Positions 16,149-24,888 of a stretch of 64,000 nucleotides of DNA are shown here, piece after piece. Origin of the DNA: Burkholderia pseudomultivorans (lineage in GTDB: Bacteria > Pseudomonadota > Gammaproteobacteria > Burkholderiales > Burkholderiaceae); assembly GCF_902499075.1 (NCBI RefSeq), contig NZ_CABVPP010000030.1, positions 1-64,000 on the forward strand, in the 5' to 3' direction. Under the pieces are notes generated by a model, which was given only the letters and a program-made list of their open reading frames with translations, was not told the origin of the DNA and searched no databases. Both the position numbers and the translations under genes were made by a program. Numbering within the stretch: the first letter of the stretch is position 1; every line of letters starts with the position of its first letter.

Positions 16149-17741
16149 ATGGCAAGGCATCTTCACGCCGACCGTGAACCCCGGATCGTCGCCGATTCCA
16201 AGTGTCTCGGCCCGTGCGATCCCGCAGAACGCATCCACGTCACGATCATGTTGCGGCGGCAGGAAGAAGGGCAACTCGACACGCTGCTTCACCAGCTCGC
16301 CACCGGCGACGCGCAAGCCAGGCCGCTGTCGCGCGAGGCGTTCGCGCAGCGGTTCTCCGCCAGTCCCGACGACATTCGCAAGACCGAGGACTTCGCGCAC
16401 CGTCACCAACTGACGGTCGATCGCGTCGATCCGGTCGAGAGCGTCGTCGTGCTGTCTGGCACGATCAAGCAGTTCGAAGCCGCGTTCGGCGTCACGCTCG
16501 AGCGGTTCGAGCATCATGCGATCGGCCAGTACCGCGGCCGCTCGGGCCCGATCGCGTTGCCGGACGAGCTCGGCGACGCCGTCACGGCCGTGCTCGGCCT
16601 CGACAGCCGCCCGCAGGCGCGGCCGCACTTCCGGATGCGTCCGCCGTTCACGCCCGCGCGCGGCGCGGCGGCCGGCGTCACGTTCACGCCGCCGCAGCTG
16701 GCGTCGCTGTACGGCTTTCCCGCCGGCGACGGCGCCGGGCAATGCATCGCGATCGTCGAGCTGGGCGGCGGCTACCGCGCGGCCGACATCGCGCAGTATT
16801 TCCGCGGGCTCGGGATCACCACGCCGCCGACGCTCGTCGACGTGAACGTCGGCACGGGCCGCAATGCGCCGACCGGCGAGCCGAACGGCCCGGACGGCGA
16901 GGTCGCGCTCGACATCGAGATCGCCGGCGCGATCGCGCCGGCCGCGAAGATCGCGGTCTACTTCGCGGCGAACAGCGACGCAGGCTTCATCCAGGCCGTC
17001 AACGCGGCCGTCACCGACACGACCAACAAGCCGTCGGTGATCTCGATCAGCTGGGGCGGCCCGGAGGCGATCTGGCAGGCGCAGTCGGCGCAGGCGTTCA
17101 ACCGCGTGCTGCAGGCGGCCGCCGCGCAGGGCATCACGGTGTGCGCGGCGTCCGGCGACAGCGGCTCGGGCGACGGCCTGCAGGACGGCGCCGATCATGT
17201 CGACTTCCCCGCGTCGAGCCCGTACGTGCTCGGGTGCGGCGGCACGCAGCTCGATGCGCTGCCCGGCCAGGGCATCCGCAGCGAGGTCACGTGGAACGAC
17301 GAGGCGTCGGGCGGCGGCGCGGGCGGCGGCGGCGTCAGCACGATGTTCGACGTGCCGGCATGGCAGCAGGGGCTCGTCGTGACGCGGGCCGACGGCAGCA
17401 GCGCGCCGCTGGCGAAACGCGGCGTGCCGGACGTCGCCGGCGATGCATCGCCGCAAACCGGCTACGAAGTCTCGATTGCGGGCACGGCCGCGGTGATGGG
17501 CGGCACGAGCGCGGTCGCGCCGCTGTGGGCTGCGCTGATCGCGCGGATCAACGCGGCGGCCGGCGCAGCGGCCGGCTGGATCAATCCGACGCTGTACAAG
17601 AATCCGGGTGCGCTGCGCGACATCACGAAAGGATCGAACGGCACCTATGCGGCCGCCGCAGGGTGGGACGCATGCACGGGGCTCGGCAGCCCCGACGGCG
17701 CGAAGCTCGCCGCGATCCTCGCACGCAAGCCGTCGAGCTGA
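16149..17741 (+). CDS. Sedolisin-family (S53) acid serine-carboxyl peptidase, kumamolisin-like
   Basis: A 530-residue pro-enzyme very similar in layout to kumamolisin. The prodomain (residues ~1-178) contains HVTIMLRRQEEGQLDTLL and LGLDSRPQARPHFRMR, and the catalytic domain follows. The catalytic triad fits: Glu251 and Asp255 (GEVALDIEIAG) and Ser454 (GGTSAVAP), with oxyanion Asp337 (ASGDSGSGDG). The C-terminal calcium site (DITKGSNG and GWDACTGLGSPDG) is present. No Sec or Tat signal peptide is visible, although such enzymes act outside the cell at low pH. AAGGAGG gives a strong ribosome binding site. A terminator and then an S10 carboxypeptidase gene follow on the same strand. Confidence 0.93.
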   Translation: MARHLHADREPRIVADSKCLGPCDPAERIHVTIMLRRQEEGQLDTLLHQLATGDAQARPLSREAFAQRFSASPDDIRKTEDFAHRHQLTVDRVDPVESVVVLSGTIKQFEAAFGVTLERFEHHAIGQYRGRSGPIALPDELGDAVTAVLGLDSRPQARPHFRMRPPFTPARGAAAGVTFTPPQLASLYGFPAGDGAGQCIAIVELGGGYRAADIAQYFRGLGITTPPTLVDVNVGTGRNAPTGEPNGPDGEVALDIEIAGAIAPAAKIAVYFAANSDAGFIQAVNAAVTDTTNKPSVISISWGGPEAIWQAQSAQAFNRVLQAAAAQGITVCAASGDSGSGDGLQDGADHVDFPASSPYVLGCGGTQLDALPGQGIRSEVTWNDEASGGGAGGGGVSTMFDVPAWQQGLVVTRADGSSAPLAKRGVPDVAGDASPQTGYEVSIAGTAAVMGGTSAVAPLWAALIARINAAAGAAAGWINPTLYKNPGALRDITKGSNGTYAAAAGWDACTGLGSPDGAKLAAILARKPSS

Positions 17742-17767
17742 CGGCCGCGGTACACGCCTTTTCGTTC

Positions 17768-17794
17768 GACGCGGGGGCCCCCGCGTCTTTTCTT
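17768..17794 (+). terminator. Intrinsic terminator between the two peptidase genes
   Basis: Perfect stem GACGCGG / CCGCGTC around GGGCCC (the inner G and C can pair further), directly followed by TTTTCTT. It ends only about 6 bases before the AGGAG site of the S10 gene, so it would terminate most sedolisin transcripts and limit read-through into the downstream gene. Confidence 0.85.
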
Positions 17795-17812
17795 ACCTCC
17801 AGGAGCAGCACG

Positions 17813-19489
17813 ATGGGCATCGATTCCGCATCCTCCGGCGGCGTGTATCCGCTGCATCACGGCGACCACAACTCGCACGGCGTGCCGCCGAGCGTCAATC
17901 CGGTCGCGCTGAGCCACGGGCGCGACCAGCCGTTCTTCGATCCGGTCGCGTACGGCAACGGCCCCGACGATTCGGTGACCGACACGACCGAGGCGGCCGC
18001 GATCACGCATCACACGATCCTGATCGACGGCAAGCGCATCGCGTATACGGCGACGGCCGGCCATCTGGTGACGGTCGACCCGAGCAGCTCGCAGCCGGCC
18101 GCAAAGCTGTTCTATGTCGCGTTTACGGCCGACGGCGCGAAGGAGGAAACGCGTCCCGTCACGTTCTTCTACAACGGCGGGCCGGGCTCGTCGTCGGTGT
18201 TCGTGCTGCTCGGCTCGTTCGCGCCGAAGCGGATCAGGACGTCGATGCCGGGCTTCACGCCGCCCGCGCCGTACCAGATGGAAGACAACCCGGACAGCAT
18301 GATCGACCACAGCGATCTGGTGTTCATCAACCCGGTCGGCACCGGCTATTCGGCGGCGATCGCGCCGAACAAGAACCGCAATTTCTGGGGCGTCGACCAG
18401 GATGCGGATTCGCTGAAGCAGTTCATCAAGCGCTACCTGACGAAGAACAATCGCTGGAATTCGCCGAAATACCTGTTCGGCGAGTCGTACGGCACCGCAC
18501 GCAGCTGCGTGCTCGCGTACAAGCTGCACGAGGACGGCGTCGACCTGAACGGCGTCACGCTGCAGTCGTCGATCCTCGACTACCGCCAGGCCGGCAACCC
18601 GGTCGGCGCGCTGCCGACCGCGGCTGCCGACGCGTGGTATCACAAGCGGCTCGGCGTGTCGCCGACGCCGACCGATCTCGGTGCGTTCGTCGAGGAAGTC
18701 GCGCAGTTCGCGCGCACCGACTACCTGAACGCGCTGCGCAAGTTTCCGCAGGCCGACCAGGCGGTCGTGCAGAAGCTGTCCGAATACACGGGCATCGACA
18801 CGGCGACGCTGCAGTCGTGGAGTCTCGACATCGCCGGCTACGACGCGCGCGGCAATTCGGTGTTCCTGACGACGCTGCTGCGCGCGCAGGGGCTCGCGCT
18901 CGGCTCGTACGACGGTCGCGTGACGGCGATCTCGACCGGCATCGCCGGCAAGATCGATCCGAACTCGGGCGGCAACGATCCGACGATGACGGCCGTGACG
19001 GGCGTCTACACGGCGATGTGGAACAGCTACCTGAACGAGCAGCTGAAGTTCACGTCGAATTCCGCGTTCACGGACCTGAACGACCAGGCATTCCAGAACT
19101 GGGATTTCAGCCATATCGACCCGACCGGCGCGCAGCAGGGCGTCGACGCGAAGGGGAACGTGATCCTCTATACGGCCGGCGATCTCGCCGCGGTGATGGC
19201 GCTCAACGTCGACCTGAAGGTGCTGTCGGCGAACGGCTTCTACGATTTCGTCACGCCGTTCTACCAGACCGTAATCGACCTGCAGCAGATGCCGCTCGAG
19301 GATCAGAAGGTGCGGCAGAACCTGTCCGCGCGGTTCTATCCGTCGGGGCACATGGTGTATCTCGACGGCGGTTCGCGCACCGCACTGAAGCGCGATCTCG
19401 CGGCGATGTACGACGCGACGGTCGGCGATACGGGCGCGCGGATGCGGATTCGCGCGCTGCAGGCGAAGAAGGCGGGCGGGCACGCGTAG
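17813..19489 (+). CDS. S10 serine carboxypeptidase-like protein
   Basis: A 558-residue alpha/beta-hydrolase of peptidase family S10 (carboxypeptidase Y type), expected to remove C-terminal residues from peptides at acid pH. Visible features are the substrate-binding FFYNGGPGSSS, the nucleophile Ser225 in GESYGT, Asp478 (NGFYDFVTP) and His513 (PSGHMVY). The N-terminal 60 residues are polar with no signal peptide, so the route of export is unclear. The AGGAG site is well spaced from the ATG. It sits downstream of the acid endopeptidase gene; the two enzymes could act one after the other on proteins. Confidence 0.88.
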   Translation: MGIDSASSGGVYPLHHGDHNSHGVPPSVNPVALSHGRDQPFFDPVAYGNGPDDSVTDTTEAAAITHHTILIDGKRIAYTATAGHLVTVDPSSSQPAAKLFYVAFTADGAKEETRPVTFFYNGGPGSSSVFVLLGSFAPKRIRTSMPGFTPPAPYQMEDNPDSMIDHSDLVFINPVGTGYSAAIAPNKNRNFWGVDQDADSLKQFIKRYLTKNNRWNSPKYLFGESYGTARSCVLAYKLHEDGVDLNGVTLQSSILDYRQAGNPVGALPTAAADAWYHKRLGVSPTPTDLGAFVEEVAQFARTDYLNALRKFPQADQAVVQKLSEYTGIDTATLQSWSLDIAGYDARGNSVFLTTLLRAQGLALGSYDGRVTAISTGIAGKIDPNSGGNDPTMTAVTGVYTAMWNSYLNEQLKFTSNSAFTDLNDQAFQNWDFSHIDPTGAQQGVDAKGNVILYTAGDLAAVMALNVDLKVLSANGFYDFVTPFYQTVIDLQQMPLEDQKVRQNLSARFYPSGHMVYLDGGSRTALKRDLAAMYDATVGDTGARMRIRALQAKKAGGHA

Positions 19490-19532
19490 CGCCGCGCCGG
19501 TTGTCCGGCCGCGTGCGCAAGCGGTGCCGCGC

Positions 19533-19561
19533 GGGGCCGGTTGTCGGCATTGGCCGGCCCC
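19533..19561. terminator. Hairpin between convergent S10 and nadE genes
   Basis: Perfect 8-bp stem GGGGCCGG / CCGGCCCC with a 13-base loop, in the 78-bp gap between convergent stops. There is no T run; a terminator role is inferred. Confidence 0.45.
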
Positions 19562-19567
19562 GGCGCG

Positions 19568-20446
19568 TCAGCCGCAGTGGCCGGCGTTCGAGGCGAAGCC
19601 GAGGCCCGGCCAGTCGAACGGCGTGTACGGCAGCGCGCGCTTGTGGCGCGAGCCGTCGAAGAAGCGCAGCACGGTTTCGTACACGTGGTCGCTGACGGGC
19701 TTGCCTTCGAGGAAGTCGTCGATCTCGTCGTAGCTGACGCCGTACGCGTGCTCGTCGGGGCGCAGCGGGCGCAGTTCCTCGAGATCGGCGGTCGGCACCT
19801 TCATCACGAGTGCCTCGTCGCCGCCGAGCGCGCGTGCGACTGCGCGCACGCGGCGCTTGTTCAGGCCCGCGAGCGGCAGCACGTCCGCGCCGCCGTCGCC
19901 GAACTTCGTGAAGAAACCCATCAGCGATTCGGCCGCATGATCGGTGCCGATCACGATGCCGCGCGTGGCGCCGGCCACCGCGTACTGCGCGATCATGCGC
20001 TCGCGCGCCTTGATGTTGCCGTGCACGAAGTCCTGCTGCGCCGGCGTCTCGAACGCGTGGCCGGCGGCCGCGAGCGACGCGAGCATTGCATCGGCGGCCG
20101 GCTTCACGTCGACCGTCAGGGTTTCGTCCGCACGCACGAAGGCGAGCGCGCGCTGCGCGTCGGCCTCGTCGTTCTGCACGCCGTTCGGCAGACGCATCGC
20201 GATGAAGCGCGCGTCGTAGCCTCCTGCGCGCAGGCGCTCGACCGCGAGCTGCGCGAGCCGGCCGGCCGTCGACGAATCGACGCCGCCGCTGATGCCGAGC
20301 ACGTAGGTCCGCAGGCCGGTCGAGCGCAGGTACTGCGCGAGGAAGTCGACGCGGCGGGCGATCTCGGCGTCGGCGTCGAAATGCGGGGCAACGTTCAGTT
20401 CGGCAATGATTGCGCGTTGGCGGCTGGCGTAATCGGCGGCTGTCAT
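19568..20446 (-). CDS. nadE: Ammonia-dependent NAD+ synthetase
   Basis: A 292-residue NH3-dependent NAD synthetase of the E. coli NadE type. It adenylates nicotinate adenine dinucleotide and amidates it to NAD+ in the cytoplasm. The PP-loop SGGVDSS is at 53-59, and further substrate-binding segments include [28 protein letters not shown]-like [11 protein letters not shown] and [19 protein letters not shown]. It lacks the glutaminase domain of larger NadE proteins. The ATG at 20446 begins the conserved protein. Tandem heptanucleotide repeats lie 100 bases upstream. It appears monocistronic. Confidence 0.95.
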   Translation of the reverse strand: MTAADYASRQRAIIAELNVAPHFDADAEIARRVDFLAQYLRSTGLRTYVLGISGGVDSSTAGRLAQLAVERLRAGGYDARFIAMRLPNGVQNDEADAQRALAFVRADETLTVDVKPAADAMLASLAAAGHAFETPAQQDFVHGNIKARERMIAQYAVAGATRGIVIGTDHAAESLMGFFTKFGDGGADVLPLAGLNKRRVRAVARALGGDEALVMKVPTADLEELRPLRPDEHAYGVSYDEIDDFLEGKPVSDHVYETVLRFFDGSRHKRALPYTPFDWPGLGFASNAGHCG

Positions 20447-20546
20447 GGGAAGGGTTCCGGAACGAAATGCAAGGCGCTCATCATAAGCGCAATCGCAGCG
20501 CGGTGCCGCGCCGGGCCGGCGTTGCGGCGGCCGCGCGTTGCATCGG

Positions 20547-20588
20547 CGACACGCGACACGCGACACGCGATGCGCGATGCGCGATGCG
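20547..20588. repeat. Heptanucleotide tandem repeat of two variants (3+3 copies)
   Basis: Three copies of CGACACG are followed by three copies of CGATGCG (42 bp, period 7, two bases differing between variants). The array lies in the 148-bp gap between the EamA transporter stop and nadE, upstream of nadE. The block structure shows that each variant was amplified separately. Confidence 0.95.
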
Positions 20589-20594
20589 CCGGCG

Positions 20595-21464
20595 TCAGCG
20601 CCGCGCGAGCACGACGCCGACCAGCGCGAGCGCGAATCCGGCGAGCTGGATCGCCGCGAGCGTTTCGCCGAACAGCAGGTAGCCCTGCAGCGCGGCCAGC
20701 GGCGGCGCGAGGAACAGCAGCGAAGTCGCGCGCGCCGCGTTGCCGCGCCGCAGCATCCACATCAGCATCGTGACCGCGCCGCCGGACAGGAACACGACAC
20801 CCCATACGAGCGACACCCACAGCGCCGGCGCGTCGATCCAGCGCGTTTCATGCAGCAGCGCGGCGAACACGGCCGCGACGAGCGCCGCGCCGAAGTTCTG
20901 CACGGCGACCGCCGTGCGCAGGTCGCTTTGCGCGAGCTTGCCTTTCTGGTACAGCGAACCCGCGGTGATCGAGCCGACCGCCAGCACGGACACGGTGACG
21001 ACCAGCCATGCCGGCGCGGCACCCGGCGGCGGCGCGACGCCGCCCGTGACTTTCGGCGCGAGCACGAGCGCGACGCCCGCCAGGCCGAGCGCCATGCCGA
21101 GCCAGCCGCGTGCCGGCAGGCGCTCGTTGAACAGCGGCACCGCGAGCACGGCCGTGGCGAGCGGCTGCAACGCGCCGAGCAGCGCCATCACGCCTGCGTT
21201 CAGCCCCTGCGCGACGGCCCAGTAGCTCGCGCCGAGGTAGACGCCTTGCAGCAGCGCGCCCGCGATCAGGTGGCGCGGCCATTCGCGGCGGGCCGGCCAC
21301 GGCGCGCGCGCGGCGAGCGCGACCGCCGCGAACAGCGCGGCCGTGCCCGCGAAACGCGCGAGCAGGAACAGGTTGGGATCGGCATAGGGTTTGATGGCCC
21401 GGGCGACGATGAAGCCGGTGGACCACAGCGCGACGAACAGCGCGGCGACGATCGAGGTAAGCAT
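20595..21464 (-). CDS. EamA/DMT-family transporter
   Basis: A 289-residue inner-membrane protein with ten hydrophobic helices arranged as two EamA repeats (about residues 5-135 and 155-288). This layout is typical of drug/metabolite transporters such as RhaT and YdcZ-like exporters. The first repeat starts [21 protein letters not shown]. The substrate cannot be told from sequence; relatives export amino acids or metabolites. It lies upstream of nadE on the same strand, but a repeat array and 148 bases separate them, so they are probably transcribed separately. Confidence 0.85.
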   Translation of the reverse strand: MLTSIVAALFVALWSTGFIVARAIKPYADPNLFLLARFAGTAALFAAVALAARAPWPARREWPRHLIAGALLQGVYLGASYWAVAQGLNAGVMALLGALQPLATAVLAVPLFNERLPARGWLGMALGLAGVALVLAPKVTGGVAPPPGAAPAWLVVTVSVLAVGSITAGSLYQKGKLAQSDLRTAVAVQNFGAALVAAVFAALLHETRWIDAPALWVSLVWGVVFLSGGAVTMLMWMLRRGNAARATSLLFLAPPLAALQGYLLFGETLAAIQLAGFALALVGVVLARR

Positions 21465-21652
21465 GCGGAGCAGGCCGCGGCGCGGCCGACAAAATCATCA
21501 AGTCGGCCAGTATCGGGTGAATCGGCGTGCGCGTCTTGTCGAATCCTGCACTCGTCGGGCGCGGTGCGCGAAAGCGGGCGGCGGGGCGTCGCGCACGAAC
21601 CGCCGCCCGCGTGCCGCGCACGGGCCGTGCCGGCCGCCGGGACGACGCGCAA

Positions 21653-21841
21653 TCAGTCGTCGAGCAAGAACGTGTCGAGCGGCTGGTTGGCGCGCGCATC
21701 GGTCGCGAAGCGCGCGGCGAGCTGCTCGTACAGGCGGCGCGCCTCGTCGAGCGTGAGGTCGATCCAGTACGGATCGCCGGCCGCGTCGTTGAGCCGGTCG
21801 GGCGAAAACTGGATTTCGAGCACACTGCCTTTGCGATACAT
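21653..21841 (-). CDS. Small conserved-type protein of unknown function
   Basis: A 62-residue acidic soluble protein (starts MYRKGSVLEIQFSP, ends DTFLLDD). AGGGGG lies 8 bases before the ATG at 21841, which supports translation; an upstream in-frame ATG at 21859 has no such site. The pattern of alternating beta and helix segments (GSVLEIQF, WIDLTLDEARRLYEQLAARF) suggests a compact fold. I do not recognise a family with a known function. The 188 bases between it and the EamA gene hold nothing evident. Confidence 0.65.
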   Translation of the reverse strand: MYRKGSVLEIQFSPDRLNDAAGDPYWIDLTLDEARRLYEQLAARFATDARANQPLDTFLLDD

Positions 21842-21972
21842 TGCGCAAGCCCCCTGCATGGTCTGTCGTTTGGCGAAGCGCAGAGTGTAGCAACCGGCGC
21901 CGCGCCGATTCGCACGCGTCAGGCAATACAGAATTTCGCATTTGCCCGCCTCGGCCGCCGGGCGGCGCGGAC

Positions 21973-22002
21973 GCATGACGCGCCGTCGCATGACGCGCCG
22001 TC
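21973..22002. repeat. Tandem duplication of a 15-bp unit
   Basis: Two perfect tandem copies of GCATGACGCGCCGTC lie 75-104 bases before the DeoR regulator gene. They are followed by two spaced copies of GTCAAA (22003-22008, 22014-22019). This is a possible regulator-binding or slippage site upstream of an autoregulated gene. Confidence 0.9.
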
Positions 22003-22076
22003 GTCAAATGGCCGTCAAACGTCCGTAATACAATGGACGGCTTTCCCATTACCTGCCGCCTCGGGCGCATCACGCG

Positions 22077-22835
22077 ATGCTCGCGGAACAACGTCACCAA
22101 TACATCCTGTCGGAACTCGGGCGATCGGGCGCGCTGTCGGTCGCGGAACTCGTGCGTTCGCTCGACGTATCGCGCGAGACGGTGCGGCGCGACCTGAACG
22201 CGCTGGCCGCGCGCGGTCTGCTCGTGATGACGCACGGCGGCGCGCTGGCCGCGGACCGGCGCGAGCCGAGCCTGTCCGAACGCGAGGCGGCGAACGCCGA
22301 CGCGAAGCGCCAGATCGGGCGGCGCGCGGCCGAATTCGTACCCGACGACGCATCGGTGCTGATCGATTCCGGCAGCACGCCGCACGCGGTCGCGCTGGCG
22401 CTCGCCGACCGGCACCGGCTGTCGATCTACACGAACGACTGGCGCACCGCGTTCGTGCTCGCGCGCCGCAACGGCAACCGCGTGACGCTGCTCGGCGGCG
22501 AGCTGTCCGACGACGAGGACGCGACGTTCGGGCTCGACACGATCCAGCAGCTTGCGCAGTACCACGTCGATTTCGCGTTCGTCGGCGCGGGCGGCATCAC
22601 GGCCGACGGCGAATGCACCGACTACTCGCGGCTCGCGGCCGAGGTGCGCAGCCGGATGATCGCGGCGGCCGGCACGGCGATCATCGTCGCCGATCACTCG
22701 AAGTTCGGCCGCGTGACGCCGGTGCGGATCAACGGCACCTCGGCGGCGCGCTATCTCGTGACCGAACGCGCGCCGGACAAGGCCGTGCGCCGTGCGCTGA
22801 CCGCGCGCGGCATCGAGCTGCTGCTGTGCGACTGA
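22077..22835 (+). CDS. DeoR/GlpR-family transcriptional regulator
   Basis: A 252-residue repressor. The N-terminal DeoR helix-turn-helix (QRHQYILSELGRSGALSVAELVRSLDVSRETVRRDL, split here only by the turn) is followed by the DeoR sugar-phosphate sensor domain from about residue 75. LIDSGSTPHAVALAL and VGAGGITADGECTDYS are typical of it. Such proteins respond to phosphorylated sugars. No sugar operon is adjacent; the nearest gene downstream is a phospholipase D protein 211 bases away. The target is therefore unknown. The AT-richer TAATACAAT at 22026-22034 may be its -10 region. Confidence 0.85.
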   Translation: MLAEQRHQYILSELGRSGALSVAELVRSLDVSRETVRRDLNALAARGLLVMTHGGALAADRREPSLSEREAANADAKRQIGRRAAEFVPDDASVLIDSGSTPHAVALALADRHRLSIYTNDWRTAFVLARRNGNRVTLLGGELSDDEDATFGLDTIQQLAQYHVDFAFVGAGGITADGECTDYSRLAAEVRSRMIAAAGTAIIVADHSKFGRVTPVRINGTSAARYLVTERAPDKAVRRALTARGIELLLCD

Positions 22836-23046
22836 CGCACGCCTGACACACAAGATTCATCGAACCGTCATCCGGACGGCAACACCGTTGCGGACACTCG
22901 GGCAGGTTCTCGTCGAATCTCGCGCGCCCTGCCGGCCCGGCCGGTGAAAGCCGCGCGCACGGCGGGCCGCGATTCGCGCGCTCCCGCCGCCCGTCGAGAA
23001 CCTTCCCGATTCGTCCATTCGACCGGCCCCGAGCCTGGGAGCAACG

Positions 23047-24828
23047 ATGTCCGTCAGCGTGCGCAGCTATCTATCCCCCACCCTGGTCCTGCTGGCCTTC
23101 GACTGGCCCGATGCGGCGTCGCGCACCGACTTCCTCGGTTTCGCGATCCGGCGCACGCCCGGCTTCTGGTCGGCCGACGGCAGGACGCGCGCGCCGTACA
23201 GCTGGCTGCCGAACCGCCTGACCTTCGACGGCCCGGCTGCCGACACGCAGGGCGACGCGCCGACCGATCAGGCGCCGATCCAGAAATTCATGTGGTGGGA
23301 CGCGCGCATCGATCCGCAGGACCGCGGCGCTGCCTTCCGCTACGACGTCTATCCGGTCGTCGGCACGCCGGCGAACCTGCAGGTGCTCGACGCGCAGGCC
23401 GGCGCGTGCCGCGTCGTGCTGCCCGCGCACGTGGAGGACGGCATCGGCACGTGGTTCAACCGCGCGGTGGTCAGTTCGCAGGCGTTCGCGAAGCAGGTCG
23501 CCGTGCTCGGCCTCGCGCCGGGCGAAGCGCCGAGCGACGCGCAGGCGCTGAAGCTGCGCACCTGGCTCGCGAACGACATGGAGCAGGTGTTCGCCGAGAT
23601 GCTCGATCCAGCCTCGCGCGCGGCGTCGGCCGTCTATCACCTGACGGACACGCTGTGGGCGCTGCCCGCCTTCGAAGCGTTCGGGCATGCGCACGGCGAA
23701 GCGTCGCTCGCGATCGTCTACGATGCGCACGTGACGACGCGCAAGGGCAAGCCGCCGCTGCCGTCGCCGAACCAGCCGGCCGTCGACGCGCTGCAGGGCC
23801 TCGCGACGCTCGCGCCGCGCGACAGGACGCACATCATGCACGACAAGTTCATCGTGACGGACGCGCCGGCGCATGCGTCGCCCGCGCGCGTGCTGACCGG
23901 CTCCGCGAATTTCACGACCGAAGGGCTGACCGAGCAGGCCAACGTGCTGCACGCGTTCGACTCGCCCGCGCTCGCCGCGCTGTACAACGAGCGCGCGCGG
24001 GCGCTGGCCGCGAATCCGTCGATCGCGGAGACCGCGCGCCTGTCGTCGGGCTGGTCGGCGCCGCTGACGGTCGGCAGCGCGCAGGTGCGCGTCGCGTTTT
24101 CGCCGGAGCCGGCGGGACAGCGCACCGAGATCGACACGATCGTCGCCGCGATCGCGGCTGCGCAGCATTCGGTGTCGTTCTGCCTGTTCATGCCGACCGA
24201 CGCGGCGCTGCGCGACGCGTGCTTCGCGGCCGGCGACCGCGGGCTGATGATGTTCGGGCTCGTGAACCGGATCAACGTCGGCAGCGCGACGAAGGCCGAC
24301 ACCGCGCAGCAGGCGGGGCAGTCGCTCGATGCGGCGACGCTCGCGAACCTCGAGCTGTACCATCGCCGGCGCGACCGTCGCGACGTGATCGACGCCGCGT
24401 ATTTCTCGCCCGCGACGGTGCCGCAGGGCTTCGAGCCGGAATTGCGGCTGTTCCCGGGCGAACCGGCGCCGGCCTATCCGCCCGTCGTGATCCACCACAA
24501 GTTCATCGTGATCGATGCGGAAGGCGCGAATCCGGTCGTCTATACGGGTTCGGCGAACATGAGCCGCAATTCCGAGCAGTACAACGACGAGAACCTGCTC
24601 GAGATTCGCGACGCGCGGATCGCCGGCACCTATCTCGCGGAATTCCTGCGGCTCTACGAACATTACCGGGCGCGAGCGCTCGCGATCGAGGCGAAGCAGG
24701 GCAGCACGGGCGCGCATGCGCGGCTCGCGCTCGCGCCCGATTCGAGCTGGGCGAAGAAGTACTACGTGGCGGGCAGCCCCGAGGAGAAGGCGCGGATCGC
24801 GCTGGCGTCGAGCGCGCCGACGAACTGA
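23047..24828 (+). CDS. Phospholipase D-superfamily protein with two HKD motifs
   Basis: A 593-residue protein with two complete HxKxxxxD motifs: H265/K267/D272 (HDKFIVTD, followed by TGSANFTTEG) and H483/K485/D490 (HHKFIVID, followed by TGSANMSRNSEQYNDENL). Both are the catalytic pair of the PLD superfamily and act together in one active site. The N-terminal ~200 residues match no domain I recognise. No signal peptide is visible, so it could be cytosolic or leave by a specialised secretion system. Phospholipase, nuclease and toxin-effector roles are all possible. No VgrG, PAAR or immunity-like gene is adjacent. Confidence 0.85.
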   Translation: MSVSVRSYLSPTLVLLAFDWPDAASRTDFLGFAIRRTPGFWSADGRTRAPYSWLPNRLTFDGPAADTQGDAPTDQAPIQKFMWWDARIDPQDRGAAFRYDVYPVVGTPANLQVLDAQAGACRVVLPAHVEDGIGTWFNRAVVSSQAFAKQVAVLGLAPGEAPSDAQALKLRTWLANDMEQVFAEMLDPASRAASAVYHLTDTLWALPAFEAFGHAHGEASLAIVYDAHVTTRKGKPPLPSPNQPAVDALQGLATLAPRDRTHIMHDKFIVTDAPAHASPARVLTGSANFTTEGLTEQANVLHAFDSPALAALYNERARALAANPSIAETARLSSGWSAPLTVGSAQVRVAFSPEPAGQRTEIDTIVAAIAAAQHSVSFCLFMPTDAALRDACFAAGDRGLMMFGLVNRINVGSATKADTAQQAGQSLDAATLANLELYHRRRDRRDVIDAAYFSPATVPQGFEPELRLFPGEPAPAYPPVVIHHKFIVIDAEGANPVVYTGSANMSRNSEQYNDENLLEIRDARIAGTYLAEFLRLYEHYRARALAIEAKQGSTGAHARLALAPDSSWAKKYYVAGSPEEKARIALASSAPTN

Positions 24829-24888
24829 CGGACCGACGCACGCGCGCGGCTGCGACGCGGCCGCCGCGCGAAACCGCTTGACACCGCG

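Noticed and set aside
16202-19489. A single open frame of 1095 codons covering the sedolisin region and the S10 gene
   Set aside because: The upstream part is an antisense-like, Arg-rich shadow of the sedolisin frame; only the part from 17813 has a ribosome binding site and a recognisable protein.
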